DNA of 64,000 nt, from assembly GCA_040219935.1 (NCBI GenBank), contig JAVJUA010000011.1, forward strand, positions 1 to 64,000, given 5' to 3'. This document shows, in pieces, positions 32,787-42,044 of the stretch. The position numbers were made by a program, and so were the translations under genes. Source of the stretch: UBA7803 sp040219935 (GTDB taxonomy: Bacteria > Pseudomonadota > Gammaproteobacteria > Pseudomonadales > Azotimanducaceae). Below the pieces are notes generated by a model. It made no database searches, was not told the DNA's origin, and was given only the letters and a program-made list of their open reading frames with translations. Each line of letters opens with the position of its first letter. Position 1 is the stretch's first letter.

Positions 32787-35246
32787 ATGATCGACTATTC
32801 CGGCATGCGACTGCGCCCCACCGCGGCAGCGGAACTGCTGCAACGAACGCCATGGGCCGAGACCCCCCTGGGCGTCCCGGGCGGTTGGTCGCAGGCGTTG
32901 AAAACGGCCGTGCAGATCTGCCTGAACGCGCCCTTCCCCATGTCGCTCGCCTGGGGAAGACAGCACGTGCTGTTCTACAACGATGGCTACCTGCCGATCA
33001 TGGGTGCCAAGCATCCGTCCGGATTCGGCCGCCCGGCGCTGGACGTCTACTCAGAGCTCGAGGGGTTTCTGGCGCCCCGCATCTCCGCCGTGTTCGACGG
33101 GGGCGCCTACCAAGAGCAGGACCTGCTGCTGCCCCTCGAACGCGACGGCGCCGTACGCGAGGCCTACTTCACCTTCAGCTACAGCCCGGTGCCCGACGTC
33201 GACGGGGTGGTTCGCGGCATGCTGTCGGTGGCGTCGGAGACCACCTGTCACGTGCAGCAGCGGCGCCGCGGCGAAACCATCTCCCGGCTGGCCGACGCGC
33301 TCGCCCGGCAGGCCCACATGGCGCCACTGGCCCCGGTCATCGCCGAGGTGCTGGCCGCCAACCCCATGGACTTTGCCGCGGCGGCGATGCTGGAGGTCTC
33401 CGATCCAGACCATATCGAGGTGCGTTGGTCGAACGCCAATGGCTTCGCCGCCGAAGCGGCGGCTGCCGCCGGCCCCCTGGCCGCCCATCTGCGGCACCCG
33501 CACGGGCCCAGCACGGCGGCGGTAAGCCGGCTCGACACGCGCAGCTTCGCCATGACGCTTCTCGACCGGGAAGTGCTGGGCGGAAACGCCTTTGCCCTGG
33601 TGGTGCGGCCTGACCCGCAAGTGCCGCTCGACGAGGGCTACCTGCAACTCCTCACCGTGTTGCACGAAACCGTCAGCGGCGCCATCTACCGCATCGCCGA
33701 GCAGCGGCGCGCCTTGAGTGAGGTGCGCCGCCGCCTGAACGAACGTGACCGCCTCTACCGGCTGCTCTTCGAACAGAGCCGCGATGGCATCATCCTGGGG
33801 CGCACCAGCGGCGAGATCGTGGCCGCCAATCCGGCCGCCTGCCAGCTGCTCGGCTACAGCGAGGCAGAGCTGATCGCACTCGGCCGCGATGGCATCGTCG
33901 TGAAGGACGACGCCCGGTTCCACGCCATGGCGGAACGGCAACAGACAGGACGATTCGTCGGTGTGCTGCACTATCGGCGCGGCGACGGCACCGTACTGAA
34001 GGCCGACGCATCCTCCACCCGAATCGATGATGCAGCCATCGGCAACGACGCGACCATCGTGCTGCTGCGCGACGCCTCGCAACGGCTGAGTGGCGAGGAA
34101 CGCATGGCCACCACGGCGCGGCTCGAGGCCATCGGCCAGCTCACCGGCGGTATATCCCACGACTTCAACAACCTGCTGAACGTGATCATCAACGGTGCCG
34201 AGGAGCTGGTGGCCGGGCTGGACGGCACCCATCCGCACCGGCACGCTGCCGATCTGGTGCTGGCAGCGTCGCTCAAGGCAGCGGATCTGACGCGCCAGCT
34301 GCTGGCCTTCAGCCGCCAGCAGCCTATGGCGACTCGACGGATGGACGTGCGCGACGGGCTGAGCGAGGTGGATCAGATCGTTGCTCGGGCCGTGGGCGGC
34401 AGCATCGCCGTGAGGTTCGACCTGCCGGAGGGCATCGTCGTGCGCGCGGATCCGTCCCTGCTGCAGAGCGCCGTCATCAACCTCGCCATCAACGCACGCG
34501 ACGCCATGCCCGACGGCGGCGTTCTGACCATCGGTGCGGCCGCAGTCGAGGTGGATGCCCGGACCGCGGTCGAGCTCGATGTCGAGCCGGCCGAGTACGT
34601 CCGCGTCGTCGTCACCGATACCGGCATCGGTATTCCACCGGATCAGCTGCCGCGAGTGATGGAGCCGTTCTTCACCACGAAACCGCCGGGCGCAGGGACC
34701 GGCCTCGGCCTCAGCATGGTCTATGGCTTCGTCCGACAATCGGGCGGTGGGATGCGGCTGCGCTCGCAACCGGGTCAGGGCACCACTGTGGAGCTGTATC
34801 TGCCCACGGCGGCCAACGATCTGCCGGACACGGCACCAGCGCTGCCGCAGCCGACCCCGTCTGGCGCGGCTCGGGTCGGCGGTTCCCACGTGCTGGTGGT
34901 GGAGGACAACGACCTGCTGGGGGCCATGGTGCGGCGCACCCTGGAACAGGCCGGATACCCGGTGACGTTGTGCGACAACGCTCAGAGCGCCCTGGACCGG
35001 GTCGCCGTCGTACCCGGCATCGATCTGGTCATCACCGACATTCAGCTCGGCGGCGACATGGACGGCTGGACCCTGGCGGACCGGATCGCCGAGCAGCGGC
35101 CGGGCCTCACCGTGCTCACCATGTCCGGCTTCGCGCCCCAGACGGACGGGCGCGGAACTCGGACCCCCACCCTGCGCAAGCCGTTCCGCCCCCGGGACCT
35201 GCTGGCGCTGGTGTCGAGCCACCTGGGGTCTGCGTCCGCCACCTGA
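32787..35246 (+). CDS. Hybrid sensor histidine kinase with receiver domain
   Basis: 819 residues, no membrane helix seen, so probably cytosolic. Order: N-terminal PAS-like domain (TPWAETPLGVPGGWSQALKTAVQICLNAPFPMSLAWG, as in phytochrome-like and HWE-type kinases), a GAF-like region (about residues 160-300), a second PAS (about 325-430), HisKA with His 458 in GGISHDFNNLL, and HATPase with NLAINARDAMP (N box), DTGIGIP (G1) and TGLGLSMV (G2). A C-terminal receiver domain has Asp 751 in ITDIQLGG. The input signal is unknown; the first PAS could bind a ligand or flavin, but no chromophore residue was identified. No response regulator gene lies beside it. Confidence 0.92.
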   Translation: MIDYSGMRLRPTAAAELLQRTPWAETPLGVPGGWSQALKTAVQICLNAPFPMSLAWGRQHVLFYNDGYLPIMGAKHPSGFGRPALDVYSELEGFLAPRISAVFDGGAYQEQDLLLPLERDGAVREAYFTFSYSPVPDVDGVVRGMLSVASETTCHVQQRRRGETISRLADALARQAHMAPLAPVIAEVLAANPMDFAAAAMLEVSDPDHIEVRWSNANGFAAEAAAAAGPLAAHLRHPHGPSTAAVSRLDTRSFAMTLLDREVLGGNAFALVVRPDPQVPLDEGYLQLLTVLHETVSGAIYRIAEQRRALSEVRRRLNERDRLYRLLFEQSRDGIILGRTSGEIVAANPAACQLLGYSEAELIALGRDGIVVKDDARFHAMAERQQTGRFVGVLHYRRGDGTVLKADASSTRIDDAAIGNDATIVLLRDASQRLSGEERMATTARLEAIGQLTGGISHDFNNLLNVIINGAEELVAGLDGTHPHRHAADLVLAASLKAADLTRQLLAFSRQQPMATRRMDVRDGLSEVDQIVARAVGGSIAVRFDLPEGIVVRADPSLLQSAVINLAINARDAMPDGGVLTIGAAAVEVDARTAVELDVEPAEYVRVVVTDTGIGIPPDQLPRVMEPFFTTKPPGAGTGLGLSMVYGFVRQSGGGMRLRSQPGQGTTVELYLPTAANDLPDTAPALPQPTPSGAARVGGSHVLVVEDNDLLGAMVRRTLEQAGYPVTLCDNAQSALDRVAVVPGIDLVITDIQLGGDMDGWTLADRIAEQRPGLTVLTMSGFAPQTDGRGTRTPTLRKPFRPRDLLALVSSHLGSASAT

Positions 35247-35277
35247 GCCGTGCGATGCGCCCGGCGCGCCCATCCCC

Positions 35278-35283
35278 TAGAAT
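35278..35283 (+). promoter_or_regulatory. TAGAAT -10 element 6 nt before nadE
   Basis: TAGAAT, GCGCCG, then ATG at 35290; no Shine-Dalgarno site. Predicts a leaderless or nearly leaderless nadE mRNA. No strong -35 at 17 bp. Confidence 0.4.
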
Positions 35284-35289
35284 GCGCCG

Positions 35290-37239
35290 ATGAACGCAAG
35301 CGTGGATTTCACCGAGCTGGGCTACGTGCGGGTCGCGGCGGTGGCGCCGGAGCTCAGCCTGGCCGACCCCGAAGCCAACGCCGAGCGCATCGCCGCGCAC
35401 CTGCGCACCCTGGCGCGTGACCACGTCAGCCTGGCCCTGTTCCCCGAACTCTGCCTCACCGGCTATAGCTGCGAGGACCTGTTCTTCAACGACGACCTGC
35501 ATCGCGGCGTGCGCCGGGCGCTGGCGGCGCTGGCGGCGGCCAGCCGCAACCTGGTCTGCGTGGTGGGCGCGCCCTGGCGCAGCGGTGACGGCCGGCTGCT
35601 GAACTGCGCGGTGGTGCTGGCCGACGGCGCCGTGCGCGGCATGGTGCCGAAGACGGCGCACCCCAACTCCGGCGAGTTCTACGAGCGGCGCTGGTTCGTC
35701 TCCGGCGCCGGCGTCGACGAAGCGGTGGACGACCCGGAGCTCGGCAGCTTCCGGCTGTGCCGCGAGCAGCTTTTCGAAGTCGGCCCTATGCAGGTGGGCA
35801 TCGAGATCTGCGAAGACGTGTGGGCGCCGGAGCCTCCCGGCATCCGCCACTGCCTGGCGGGCGCCGACGTGATCCTCAACCTGTCGGCCAGCAACGAGCT
35901 GGTGGCCAAGGCCGCCTACCGGCGCGACCTGGTGCGCATGACCAGCGCCAGGGGCCTGTGCGGCTACCTGTATGCGTCCTCCGGCCCCACCGAGTCGACC
36001 AAGGACGTGGTGTTCGGCGGCCATCTGCTGGCCGCCGAGAACGGGGTCCTGCTGGCGGAAAGCGAGCGCTTCTCGCTGGCTGGGGAAACCCTGGTGACTG
36101 AGTTCGACCTGCAGCACCTGCGCCACGACCGGGCCCAGAACACCACCTTCGGCAACGCCCCGCGGCCGGCGCCCTACCGGCGCGTCGACGTGCTGTCCGG
36201 GGCGGCGCCGCTGGCCGGCCTGGTCCGCAACATCGAGGCGCACCCCTTCGTGCCCGACGACGAGGCCCAGGTGGACGCCCGGGCGGCGGAGATCCTGGCC
36301 ATTCAGGCCACCGGGCTGGCCCGGCGCATGCTGGCCGCCGGCACCGACGTGCTGGTGCTGGGGCTGTCCGGCGGCCTCGACAGCACCCTGGCGCTGCTGG
36401 TCTGCCTGGATGCGCTCGCCAGGCGCGGCCTGTCCCCCGACCACGTGCAGGCGCTGACGCTGCCCGGGCCCGGCACCTCCGAGCACACCCGGGAGACGGC
36501 CTACCAGCTCGCCCGCGCCGCCGGCATCACGCTGAAGGAGATCTCCATTTCCGACGCCGTCGCCGGGCACCTGGCCGACCTCGGCCACGTGGCCGAAGAC
36601 GACGTGGTGTTCGAGAACGCCCAGGCCCGGGAGCGCACCCAGATCCTGTTCAACCACGCCAACCAGCAGGGCGGCATCGTGGTGGGCACCGGCGATCTGT
36701 CCGAGCTGGCGCTTGGCTGGTGCACGTTCAACGCCGACCACATGGCCAGCTACAACGTCAACGCCAGCGTGCCGAAGACCATGATCCGCTACCTGGTGCG
36801 CTGGTATGCGCGCCACCGCGCCAGCGAGTCACTGGCCGCGGTGCTGGAGCGGGTGCACGCCACCCCCATCTCGCCGGAGCTGATCCGCCCGGCCGAAGGC
36901 GCGATCGCCCAGCACACCGAGGCCATCATCGGCCCCTACGCGCTGCACGACTTTTTTCTGCACCAGCTCATGCGCCACGGCGCCGGCGTGCGCAAGATCT
37001 TCCACCTCGCCGTGCTCGCGTTCGCCGTCGAGTACGGCGAGGAGGAGGTCGGCCGCTGGCTCGGCGTCTTCCTGCGCCGCTTCTACAGCCAGCAGTTCAA
37101 GCGCACGACGCTGCCGCCGGGACCCAAGGTAGGCACCGTCAGCCTGTCGCCTCGCGGCGACTGGCGCATGCCCGACGAGGTGGCGGCCAGAGCCGCGCTC
37201 GCCGAGCTGGACCTGTTGATTCACCGCCACCAGGAGTGA
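35290..37239 (+). CDS. nadE: Glutamine-dependent NAD+ synthetase
   Basis: 649 residues, the long form with an N-terminal nitrilase-type glutaminase and C-terminal synthetase. It converts deamido-NAD+ to NAD+ using glutamine and ATP. Glutaminase triad: Glu 53 (LFPELCLTGY), Lys in GMVPKTAHPN, and Cys in IGIEICEDVWAP. Synthetase P-loop: VLGLSGGLDSTLAL, with GTGDLSELALGW and NVNASVPKTMIRYL further on. Ends LLIHRHQE. The next gene starts 7 bp later. Confidence 0.96.
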   Translation: MNASVDFTELGYVRVAAVAPELSLADPEANAERIAAHLRTLARDHVSLALFPELCLTGYSCEDLFFNDDLHRGVRRALAALAAASRNLVCVVGAPWRSGDGRLLNCAVVLADGAVRGMVPKTAHPNSGEFYERRWFVSGAGVDEAVDDPELGSFRLCREQLFEVGPMQVGIEICEDVWAPEPPGIRHCLAGADVILNLSASNELVAKAAYRRDLVRMTSARGLCGYLYASSGPTESTKDVVFGGHLLAAENGVLLAESERFSLAGETLVTEFDLQHLRHDRAQNTTFGNAPRPAPYRRVDVLSGAAPLAGLVRNIEAHPFVPDDEAQVDARAAEILAIQATGLARRMLAAGTDVLVLGLSGGLDSTLALLVCLDALARRGLSPDHVQALTLPGPGTSEHTRETAYQLARAAGITLKEISISDAVAGHLADLGHVAEDDVVFENAQARERTQILFNHANQQGGIVVGTGDLSELALGWCTFNADHMASYNVNASVPKTMIRYLVRWYARHRASESLAAVLERVHATPISPELIRPAEGAIAQHTEAIIGPYALHDFFLHQLMRHGAGVRKIFHLAVLAFAVEYGEEEVGRWLGVFLRRFYSQQFKRTTLPPGPKVGTVSLSPRGDWRMPDEVAARAALAELDLLIHRHQE

Positions 37240-37246
37240 GCCACCG

Positions 37247-38188
37247 ATGCCGATGACCCGATATGCGGGCGCGCTGCTGTTCGCCGTGCTCGTCACCACC
37301 ACCGCCGCCAGCCGCGCCCAGACCGCCGACGCCACGCCGTTCTGCGGCGACGAGGGGGTGTGGATCCAGATTCTGGGCGCCGGCGGGCCGGAGCTCGACG
37401 ACACCCAGGGCGGGCCCGGGTATCTGGTGTTTGCCGACAACGCCGCCCGGGTGCTGGTAGACACCGCACCTGGCGCTTCCGTGGCGTTCGACAAGGCCGG
37501 CGGCCGGCTGGCCGACCTCGAAGCCGTAGTCTTCACCCAGCTCACCGCCCATCACAGCGGCGACTTCCCCGCCTTCGTCGAAGGCGCGCTGTCGGCCGGC
37601 CGCGACCGCGACCTGCCGGTGTTCGGACCCGACGGCGCCGAGCCGTTCCCGGGCACCCGCGCCCTGGTGGACCGGCTGATCGGCGCCCGCGGCGCGTACG
37701 CCTACCTGGCCGGGTTCCTGTCCACCGACGCCCCGGCGGGGTTCCGCATCGCCGCCCGCGACGTGCCCACCCTGGGCCGCGGCGTCTGGACGGGCTTTCA
37801 CGGCGCCACGACCCGCCTCGCCGCCGTGCCCGTGCATCACGGCCCCATACCGGCTTTGGCCTGGCGGGTGCACATCGGCGACAAGACCATCGTCTTCACC
37901 GGCGACTTCAGCAACCGGAGCGACCAGATGGCCGAGTTCGCCGCCGGCGCCGACGCCCTGGTCATCCACCATGCCGTGCCCGAGGGCACCCGCGGCGAGC
38001 CCACCGACCTGCACGTGACGCCGAGCCAGATCGGCCGCATCGCCGCCCGGGCCGACGTGCGCATGGTCATCCTCGGCCACCGCACCAATCGTACCCGCGG
38101 CTTCGAGTCGATCAGCCGCGGCGCCATCGCCGAGCACTACGAGGGCGCCGTCATCTTCGCCAACGACCTGGAGTGCTGGGGGCTGTGA
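37247..38188 (+). CDS. Exported MBL-fold protein with degraded metal-binding motif
   Basis: 313 residues with a signal peptide (MPMTRYAGALLFAVLVTTTAASRAQ). MBL-like layout: WIQILGAGGPELDDTQGGPGYLV, then FTQLTAHHSGDFPAFVEGAL where active enzymes have THLHxDHxGD (here Gln, Thr and His take the place of the two His and the Asp), FTGDFSNRSDQMAEFAAGADALVIHHA and LGHRTNRT. Loss of the first-site ligands argues for reduced or altered metal use, or a non-catalytic role. AGGAG precedes the ATG. It overlaps the DUF924 gene by 4 bp (GTGA). Confidence 0.75.
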   Translation: MPMTRYAGALLFAVLVTTTAASRAQTADATPFCGDEGVWIQILGAGGPELDDTQGGPGYLVFADNAARVLVDTAPGASVAFDKAGGRLADLEAVVFTQLTAHHSGDFPAFVEGALSAGRDRDLPVFGPDGAEPFPGTRALVDRLIGARGAYAYLAGFLSTDAPAGFRIAARDVPTLGRGVWTGFHGATTRLAAVPVHHGPIPALAWRVHIGDKTIVFTGDFSNRSDQMAEFAAGADALVIHHAVPEGTRGEPTDLHVTPSQIGRIAARADVRMVILGHRTNRTRGFESISRGAIAEHYEGAVIFANDLECWGL

Positions 38189-38802
38189 GCCGCCTGCCGG
38201 GCCCGGCCGCCGTGCTCGACTACTGGTTCGGCACGCTGACCGACGGCGTCGCCAGCGCCGCCCGCCGCAGGCGCTGGTTCAAGGCCAGCGCCGAGGACGA
38301 CGCCGAGATCGCCCGACGCTTCGGCCCGCTCATCGACCGCGCCCGGGTCGGCGCCCTCGATCACTGGCTGCGCCGCGCCGAGTGGCGGCTGGCCTACATC
38401 CTGGTGTGCGACCAGTTCCCGCGGCAGGCTTTTCGGGGCACCGCGCAGGCCTTCGCCACCGACGCGCGGGCGCGTGACGCCGCCGCAGACGGCGTCGAAC
38501 ACGGCCACGACCTGGCGCTCGGCCCGGACCAGCGGGCGTTCTTCTACATGCCCTTCGAACACGCCGAATCGCGGCTGGACCAGCATGTGTCGGTGGGTTT
38601 GTTCACGGCGCTGCAGGACGCGGCATCGCCGGGCTACCGGCAGCAGGCGGCGTCGTTCCTGGCCTATGCCCGCGAGCACCGTGACGTGGTGCAGCGCTTC
38701 GGCCGCTTCCCCCACCGCAACGCCGTGCTCGGCCGCCGCAGCACGGCAGCCGAACGCGCCTACCTGAAGACGGCCTCAGGCTACGGCCAGACCGCGCGCT
38801 GA
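38185..38802 (+). CDS. DUF924 family protein
   Basis: 205 residues, GTG start overlapping the previous stop. Motifs of DUF924 (PF06041) are VLDYWFGTL near the N-terminus, RRRWFKASAEDDAEIARRFGPLIDRA, and ILVCDQFPRQAFRGTAQAFATDARARDAA, then FFYMPFEHAESRLDQ and FGRFPHRNAVLGRRST. TPR-like helical protein of unknown function, common in proteobacteria. Its 3' end overlaps the convergent amidohydrolase gene by 22 bp. Confidence 0.9.
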   Translation: MSRLPGPAAVLDYWFGTLTDGVASAARRRRWFKASAEDDAEIARRFGPLIDRARVGALDHWLRRAEWRLAYILVCDQFPRQAFRGTAQAFATDARARDAAADGVEHGHDLALGPDQRAFFYMPFEHAESRLDQHVSVGLFTALQDAASPGYRQQAASFLAYAREHRDVVQRFGRFPHRNAVLGRRSTAAERAYLKTASGYGQTAR

Positions 38803-40094
38803 TCGAGGTAGTCGAACGCCAGCCGGCTCATGGCACGCACGCCGGGCAGCAGCGCGCCCTCGTCCACGTAGAACAGCGGCGAATGATTGGGAATCGCCTC
38901 CGCCGCCGGCACGTCGGCCGGACGGCCGCCGATGAAGAAGAACAGCCCCGGCACCTCGGCCTGGTAGAACGAAAAGTCTTCGGCGCCGGTGATGGGTTCG
39001 CCGAGCCGCACGTTGGCGGCGCCGTAGACGTCGCGCAGGGTCGGCAGCATGGCCTCGGTCAGCTCGGCGTCGTTGTATGTGACCGGCACGCCCGGGTCGA
39101 TCTCCACCTCCGCCGTTGCACCCATGCCCTCGGCCACCGAGGTGGCGATGCGCCGCAGCTTGTCGTGAATGGCGAGCCGCATGTCGGGATCGAAGCTGCG
39201 GATGGTGCCGGTGAGCTCGGCCGCATCGGGAACGATGTTGCTGCGCACGCCGGCCTGGAAGGTGCCCACGGTCACCACCGCCGGTGCCCGGGTGAGCTCC
39301 AGCTCGCGGCTGACGATGGTCTGCAGCGCGGTGACGATGTGGGCCCCGACGACGATGGGATCGACGCCGGCCCAGGGCTGGGCGCCATGGGTCTGGCGGC
39401 CCCGGATGCGGATCTCGAAGCTCTGGGCGCTGGCCATGGCACCCCGCGGCCGGTAGCTGGCCTGACCCACGGCGTCGCCCTGGCTGATGTGCAAACCGAA
39501 GATGGCGTCCACGTCCGGATCCTCGAGCACGCCCTGGCGGATCATCAGCTCGGCGCCGCCCTCCTCACCCTTGGGCGCGCCTTCCTCCGCGGGCTGGAAG
39601 ACGAACTTCACGGTGCCCGGCAGCTCGTCGCGCAGCCCGGCCAGCACCTCGGCGGCGCCCATGAGGATGGCGACGTGATTGTCGTGGCCGCAGGCGTGCA
39701 TCACGCCCACCTCCTGGCCGTTGTAGGTGTCGCGCTCCGTGGACGCGTAGGGCAGCCCGGTACGCTCCTCCACCGGCAGCGCATCCATGTCGGCGCGCAG
39801 CGCCACCACCGGCCCCGGCCGCCCGCCCTCGAGGACGCCCACCACGCCGGTGTGGGCGACCTCCGTGGTCACCTCCATGCCCAGCGCGCGCAGATGTTCG
39901 GCCACCAGCGCCGCGGTGCGAAACTCGCGGTTGGACAGCTCCGGGTGCTGGTGAATGTCGCGCCGCCAGGCAATGACGCGCTGCGCCACGGCCTCGGCTG
40001 CTGCGTCGATGCGCTGCGCCACGTCGGCCCGACCCGGGCCAGGCAGCGCCAGCAGACAGATCAGCACCAGGGCGGTCGGCCAGACAACCTTCAT
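38781..40094 (-). CDS. Exported M20-family amidohydrolase
   Basis: 437 residues with a signal peptide (MKVVWPTALVLICLLALPGPGRA). M20D metallopeptidase/amidohydrolase related to hippurate and IAA-amino-acid hydrolases. Metal motifs are DIHQHPELSNREF, RADMDALPVEE, MHACGHDNHVAILMGAAEVLAG (His and Asp ligands), QPAEEGAPKGEEGGAE, FGLHISQGDAVG and the C-terminal GAEDFSFY and NHSPLFYVDE. It probably cleaves an N-acyl or amide bond in the periplasm; the substrate is not determinable. The ATG at 40094 has GAGGAGG 7 bases upstream; upstream in-frame sequence is not conserved. The stop lies inside DUF924. Confidence 0.9.
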   Translation of the reverse strand: MKVVWPTALVLICLLALPGPGRADVAQRIDAAAEAVAQRVIAWRRDIHQHPELSNREFRTAALVAEHLRALGMEVTTEVAHTGVVGVLEGGRPGPVVALRADMDALPVEERTGLPYASTERDTYNGQEVGVMHACGHDNHVAILMGAAEVLAGLRDELPGTVKFVFQPAEEGAPKGEEGGAELMIRQGVLEDPDVDAIFGLHISQGDAVGQASYRPRGAMASAQSFEIRIRGRQTHGAQPWAGVDPIVVGAHIVTALQTIVSRELELTRAPAVVTVGTFQAGVRSNIVPDAAELTGTIRSFDPDMRLAIHDKLRRIATSVAEGMGATAEVEIDPGVPVTYNDAELTEAMLPTLRDVYGAANVRLGEPITGAEDFSFYQAEVPGLFFFIGGRPADVPAAEAIPNHSPLFYVDEGALLPGVRAMSRLAFDYLDQRAVWP

Positions 40095-40214
40095 CGCATC
40101 CTCCTCGTCGTACCTTGCACCAAGCCTACCGGTCACGGCCGGCGTCGGCGACTCCGGCGTCGTGATAACCTGCCCGCCTTCGACCGACCTGAATCCAAGG
40201 GGGAGAGTACCTGA

Positions 40215-40853
40215 ATGAAATTCGACATCGCCATGACCGACGAGCTGCTGGCCACCACCCGGGCCGTGCGCAAGCGCCTGGACCTGAAGCGAGAGGTGCC
40301 GCGCAGCGTGATCGAGGAGTGCCTCACCCTGGCCGTGCAGGCGCCTACCGGCGGCAACTCTCAGGGCTGGCGCTGGCTGGTGGTCGACGACGCCGGCAAG
40401 CGCGAAGCGCTGGCCGAGCTGTACCGCAAGGCCGCCAAGACCTACCTGGCCGCGGCAGGCGCCGAGGCCGAGAAGCGGGGCGACCAGCAGACGCAGCGGG
40501 TCTACGACTCCGCCATGTACCTCACCGACCATCTGCACGAGGTGCCCGTGCACGTGATTCCCTGCGTCACCGGCCGGCCGCCGGCCGACGCGCCGACGGC
40601 CATGATGGCGGGCCTGTATGGCTCCATCTTTCCGGCGGTGTGGAGCTTTCAGCTCGCTCTGAGAGCCCGCGGCCTGGGCTCGGCGCTGACCACGCTGCAC
40701 TTGGTGCACGAGCAGGAGGCGGCCAAGCTGCTGGGCCTGCCGGACAACATGCTGCAGGTGGCGCTGCTGCCGGTGGCCTACACCAAGGGCACCGACTTCA
40801 AGCGCGCCGAGCGGCCGCCCGTGTCCACCATCACCCACTGGAACGGCTGGTAG
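40215..40853 (+). CDS. Nitroreductase family protein
   Basis: 212 residues with a flavin-binding fold. RAVRKRLDLKREVPRSVIEECLTLAVQAPTGGNSQGWRWLVVDD is the N-terminal FMN phosphate-binding pattern. GLYGSIFPAVWSFQLALRARGLGSALTTLHL and LLGLPDNMLQVALLPVAYTKGTDFKRAERPPV are the C-terminal part. FMN-dependent NAD(P)H oxidoreductase of unknown natural substrate. The ATG at 40215 has GGGGGAG about 10 bases upstream. A thioesterase gene starts 1 bp after its stop. Confidence 0.9.
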   Translation: MKFDIAMTDELLATTRAVRKRLDLKREVPRSVIEECLTLAVQAPTGGNSQGWRWLVVDDAGKREALAELYRKAAKTYLAAAGAEAEKRGDQQTQRVYDSAMYLTDHLHEVPVHVIPCVTGRPPADAPTAMMAGLYGSIFPAVWSFQLALRARGLGSALTTLHLVHEQEAAKLLGLPDNMLQVALLPVAYTKGTDFKRAERPPVSTITHWNGW

Positions 40854-40854
40854 G

Positions 40855-41343
40855 GTGTCCGCGTCCAACGGTGCCGACGCGCTGGCCGCCCGCTGCCGGG
40901 CGCTGGAGGCGCGCTGGCACCGGGAGATTCCCATCTCGGCGGAGATGGGCGTCGGCGTCGCCGGGTTCGACGGCACGACCCTGCAGGTGCACGCCGCCCT
41001 GGCACCCAACGTCAACGTCCACGGCACCGTGTTCGGCGGCAGCCTGTTCTCGGTGGCGGCCCTGTGCGGCTGGGGCCAGGTCTACCTGCAGCTTCAGCAG
41101 CAGGGCCTGGACGCCTCCATTCTGTTCGTCGGCGGCTCGATCCGCTGCCTGGCCCCGGCCCGGGACGACATGCAGGCCGACTGCATCTGGACGGCGGACG
41201 CTGGCAACGCGCTGGCCACGCTGCCCGAGGCCGGCCGCTGCCGCGTTCATCTTTCCGTAGCGGTGGATTCCGGCCGGGCCCGAGCGGCCGAGTTCGAGGG
41301 CGAGTACGCGCTGCGGCTGACGCCGGCTCAGAAGTCGTCGTAG
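40855..41343 (+). CDS. YiiD C-terminal-like thioesterase (hotdog fold)
   Basis: 162 residues, GTG start one base after the nitroreductase stop. The pattern WHREIPISAEMGVGVAGFDGTTLQVHAALAPNVNVHGTVFGGSLFSVAALCGWG fits PF09500, the putative thioesterase of YiiD: NxHGTxFGGS is the hotdog active loop. It ends QKSS. It probably hydrolyses acyl-CoA or acyl-ACP thioesters; specificity is unknown. Its last 16 bp overlap the convergent TonB-like lipoprotein gene. Confidence 0.88.
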   Translation: MSASNGADALAARCRALEARWHREIPISAEMGVGVAGFDGTTLQVHAALAPNVNVHGTVFGGSLFSVAALCGWGQVYLQLQQQGLDASILFVGGSIRCLAPARDDMQADCIWTADAGNALATLPEAGRCRVHLSVAVDSGRARAAEFEGEYALRLTPAQKSS

Positions 41344-41711
41344 GCGTCACCGCCGCTGATGCGGAACTCCAGACGGCTTTCCAGACCCTGCACCGAGGCG
41401 GGCGCACCGTCGCGCTTCGGCTCGCTGAAGCGCCAGCGGCTGACCGCCTGCAGAGCCGATTCGTCGAAGACGCCGCCGGGCTCCCCGGACACCACGCGGG
41501 CATTGCTCACCCGGCCGTCGATGCCGACGTCGTAACGCACCACCACATAGCCCTCGATGCCGGCGGCGCGAGCCGCGGGGGGATAGACAGCGCCGGTGCC
41601 CGAGATCAGCTGCAGCGGCGCGTTGCGCGAGGCGCAGCCGGATGCTGCCAGCGTCAGGACCAGCAAGGTCGCGACGGCGGCGGCTCGGGAGATCGCAGGG
41701 GAAATGTTCAT
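41328..41711 (-). CDS. TonB C-terminal-like lipoprotein
   Basis: 127 residues with a lipoprotein signal (MNISPAISRAAAVATLLVLTLAASGC). The rest is a TonB C-terminal domain: YPPAARAAGIEGYVVVRYDVGIDGRVSNARVVSGEPGGVFDESALQAVSRWRFSEPKRDG. As a lipidated stand-alone domain it could bind TonB-box-like partners or act in envelope protein assembly, but not as a canonical energised TonB because it has no membrane anchor/ExbBD helix. Confidence 0.85.
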   Translation of the reverse strand: MNISPAISRAAAVATLLVLTLAASGCASRNAPLQLISGTGAVYPPAARAAGIEGYVVVRYDVGIDGRVSNARVVSGEPGGVFDESALQAVSRWRFSEPKRDGAPASVQGLESRLEFRISGGDAYDDF

Positions 41712-41778
41712 GGCCGCCGATCATGGCACCGTTGCAAGAAGGCGCGCAACCGCCCCGGCAGAGGGCCGATCGATCGCG

Positions 41779-41784
41779 TATCAT
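41779..41784 (+). promoter_or_regulatory. TATCAT -10 candidate 8 nt before the DUF2970 start
   Basis: TATCAT, eight bases, then ATG at 41793. No Shine-Dalgarno site. Confidence 0.35.
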
Positions 41785-41792
41785 GCCGCCCC

Positions 41793-42041
41793 ATGGCCAC
41801 CGACCAGCAACCGACCGATGACGCCGGCCCGTCCGAGGACGCGCCGCGCAAGCTGACGCCGTGGCAGGTGATCGCCAGCACCATCGCCGCCGCATTCGGC
41901 GTGCAGTCGAGCAGGAACCGCGACCGCGACTTCACCCTGGGCAGGCCGTCCCACTTCATCATCGCCGGCATCGTCTTCACGGTGCTGTTCGTGCTGGGCG
42001 TGTTGCTGGTGGTCAACCTGGTGCTTTCCGGCGCCGCCTGA
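41793..42041 (+). CDS. DUF2970 small membrane protein
   Basis: 82 residues. The segment KLTPWQVIASTIAAAFGVQSSRNRDRDFTLGRPSHFIIAGIVFTVLFVLGVLLVVNLVL matches the DUF2970 pattern (amphipathic helix, then GVQSxxNRxRDFxxG, then one membrane helix). Function unknown; common in gamma- and betaproteobacteria. The ATG at 41793 is the natural family start. It ends 3 bp before the convergent sugar-kinase gene. Confidence 0.9.
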   Translation: MATDQQPTDDAGPSEDAPRKLTPWQVIASTIAAAFGVQSSRNRDRDFTLGRPSHFIIAGIVFTVLFVLGVLLVVNLVLSGAA

Positions 42042-42044
42042 CCG

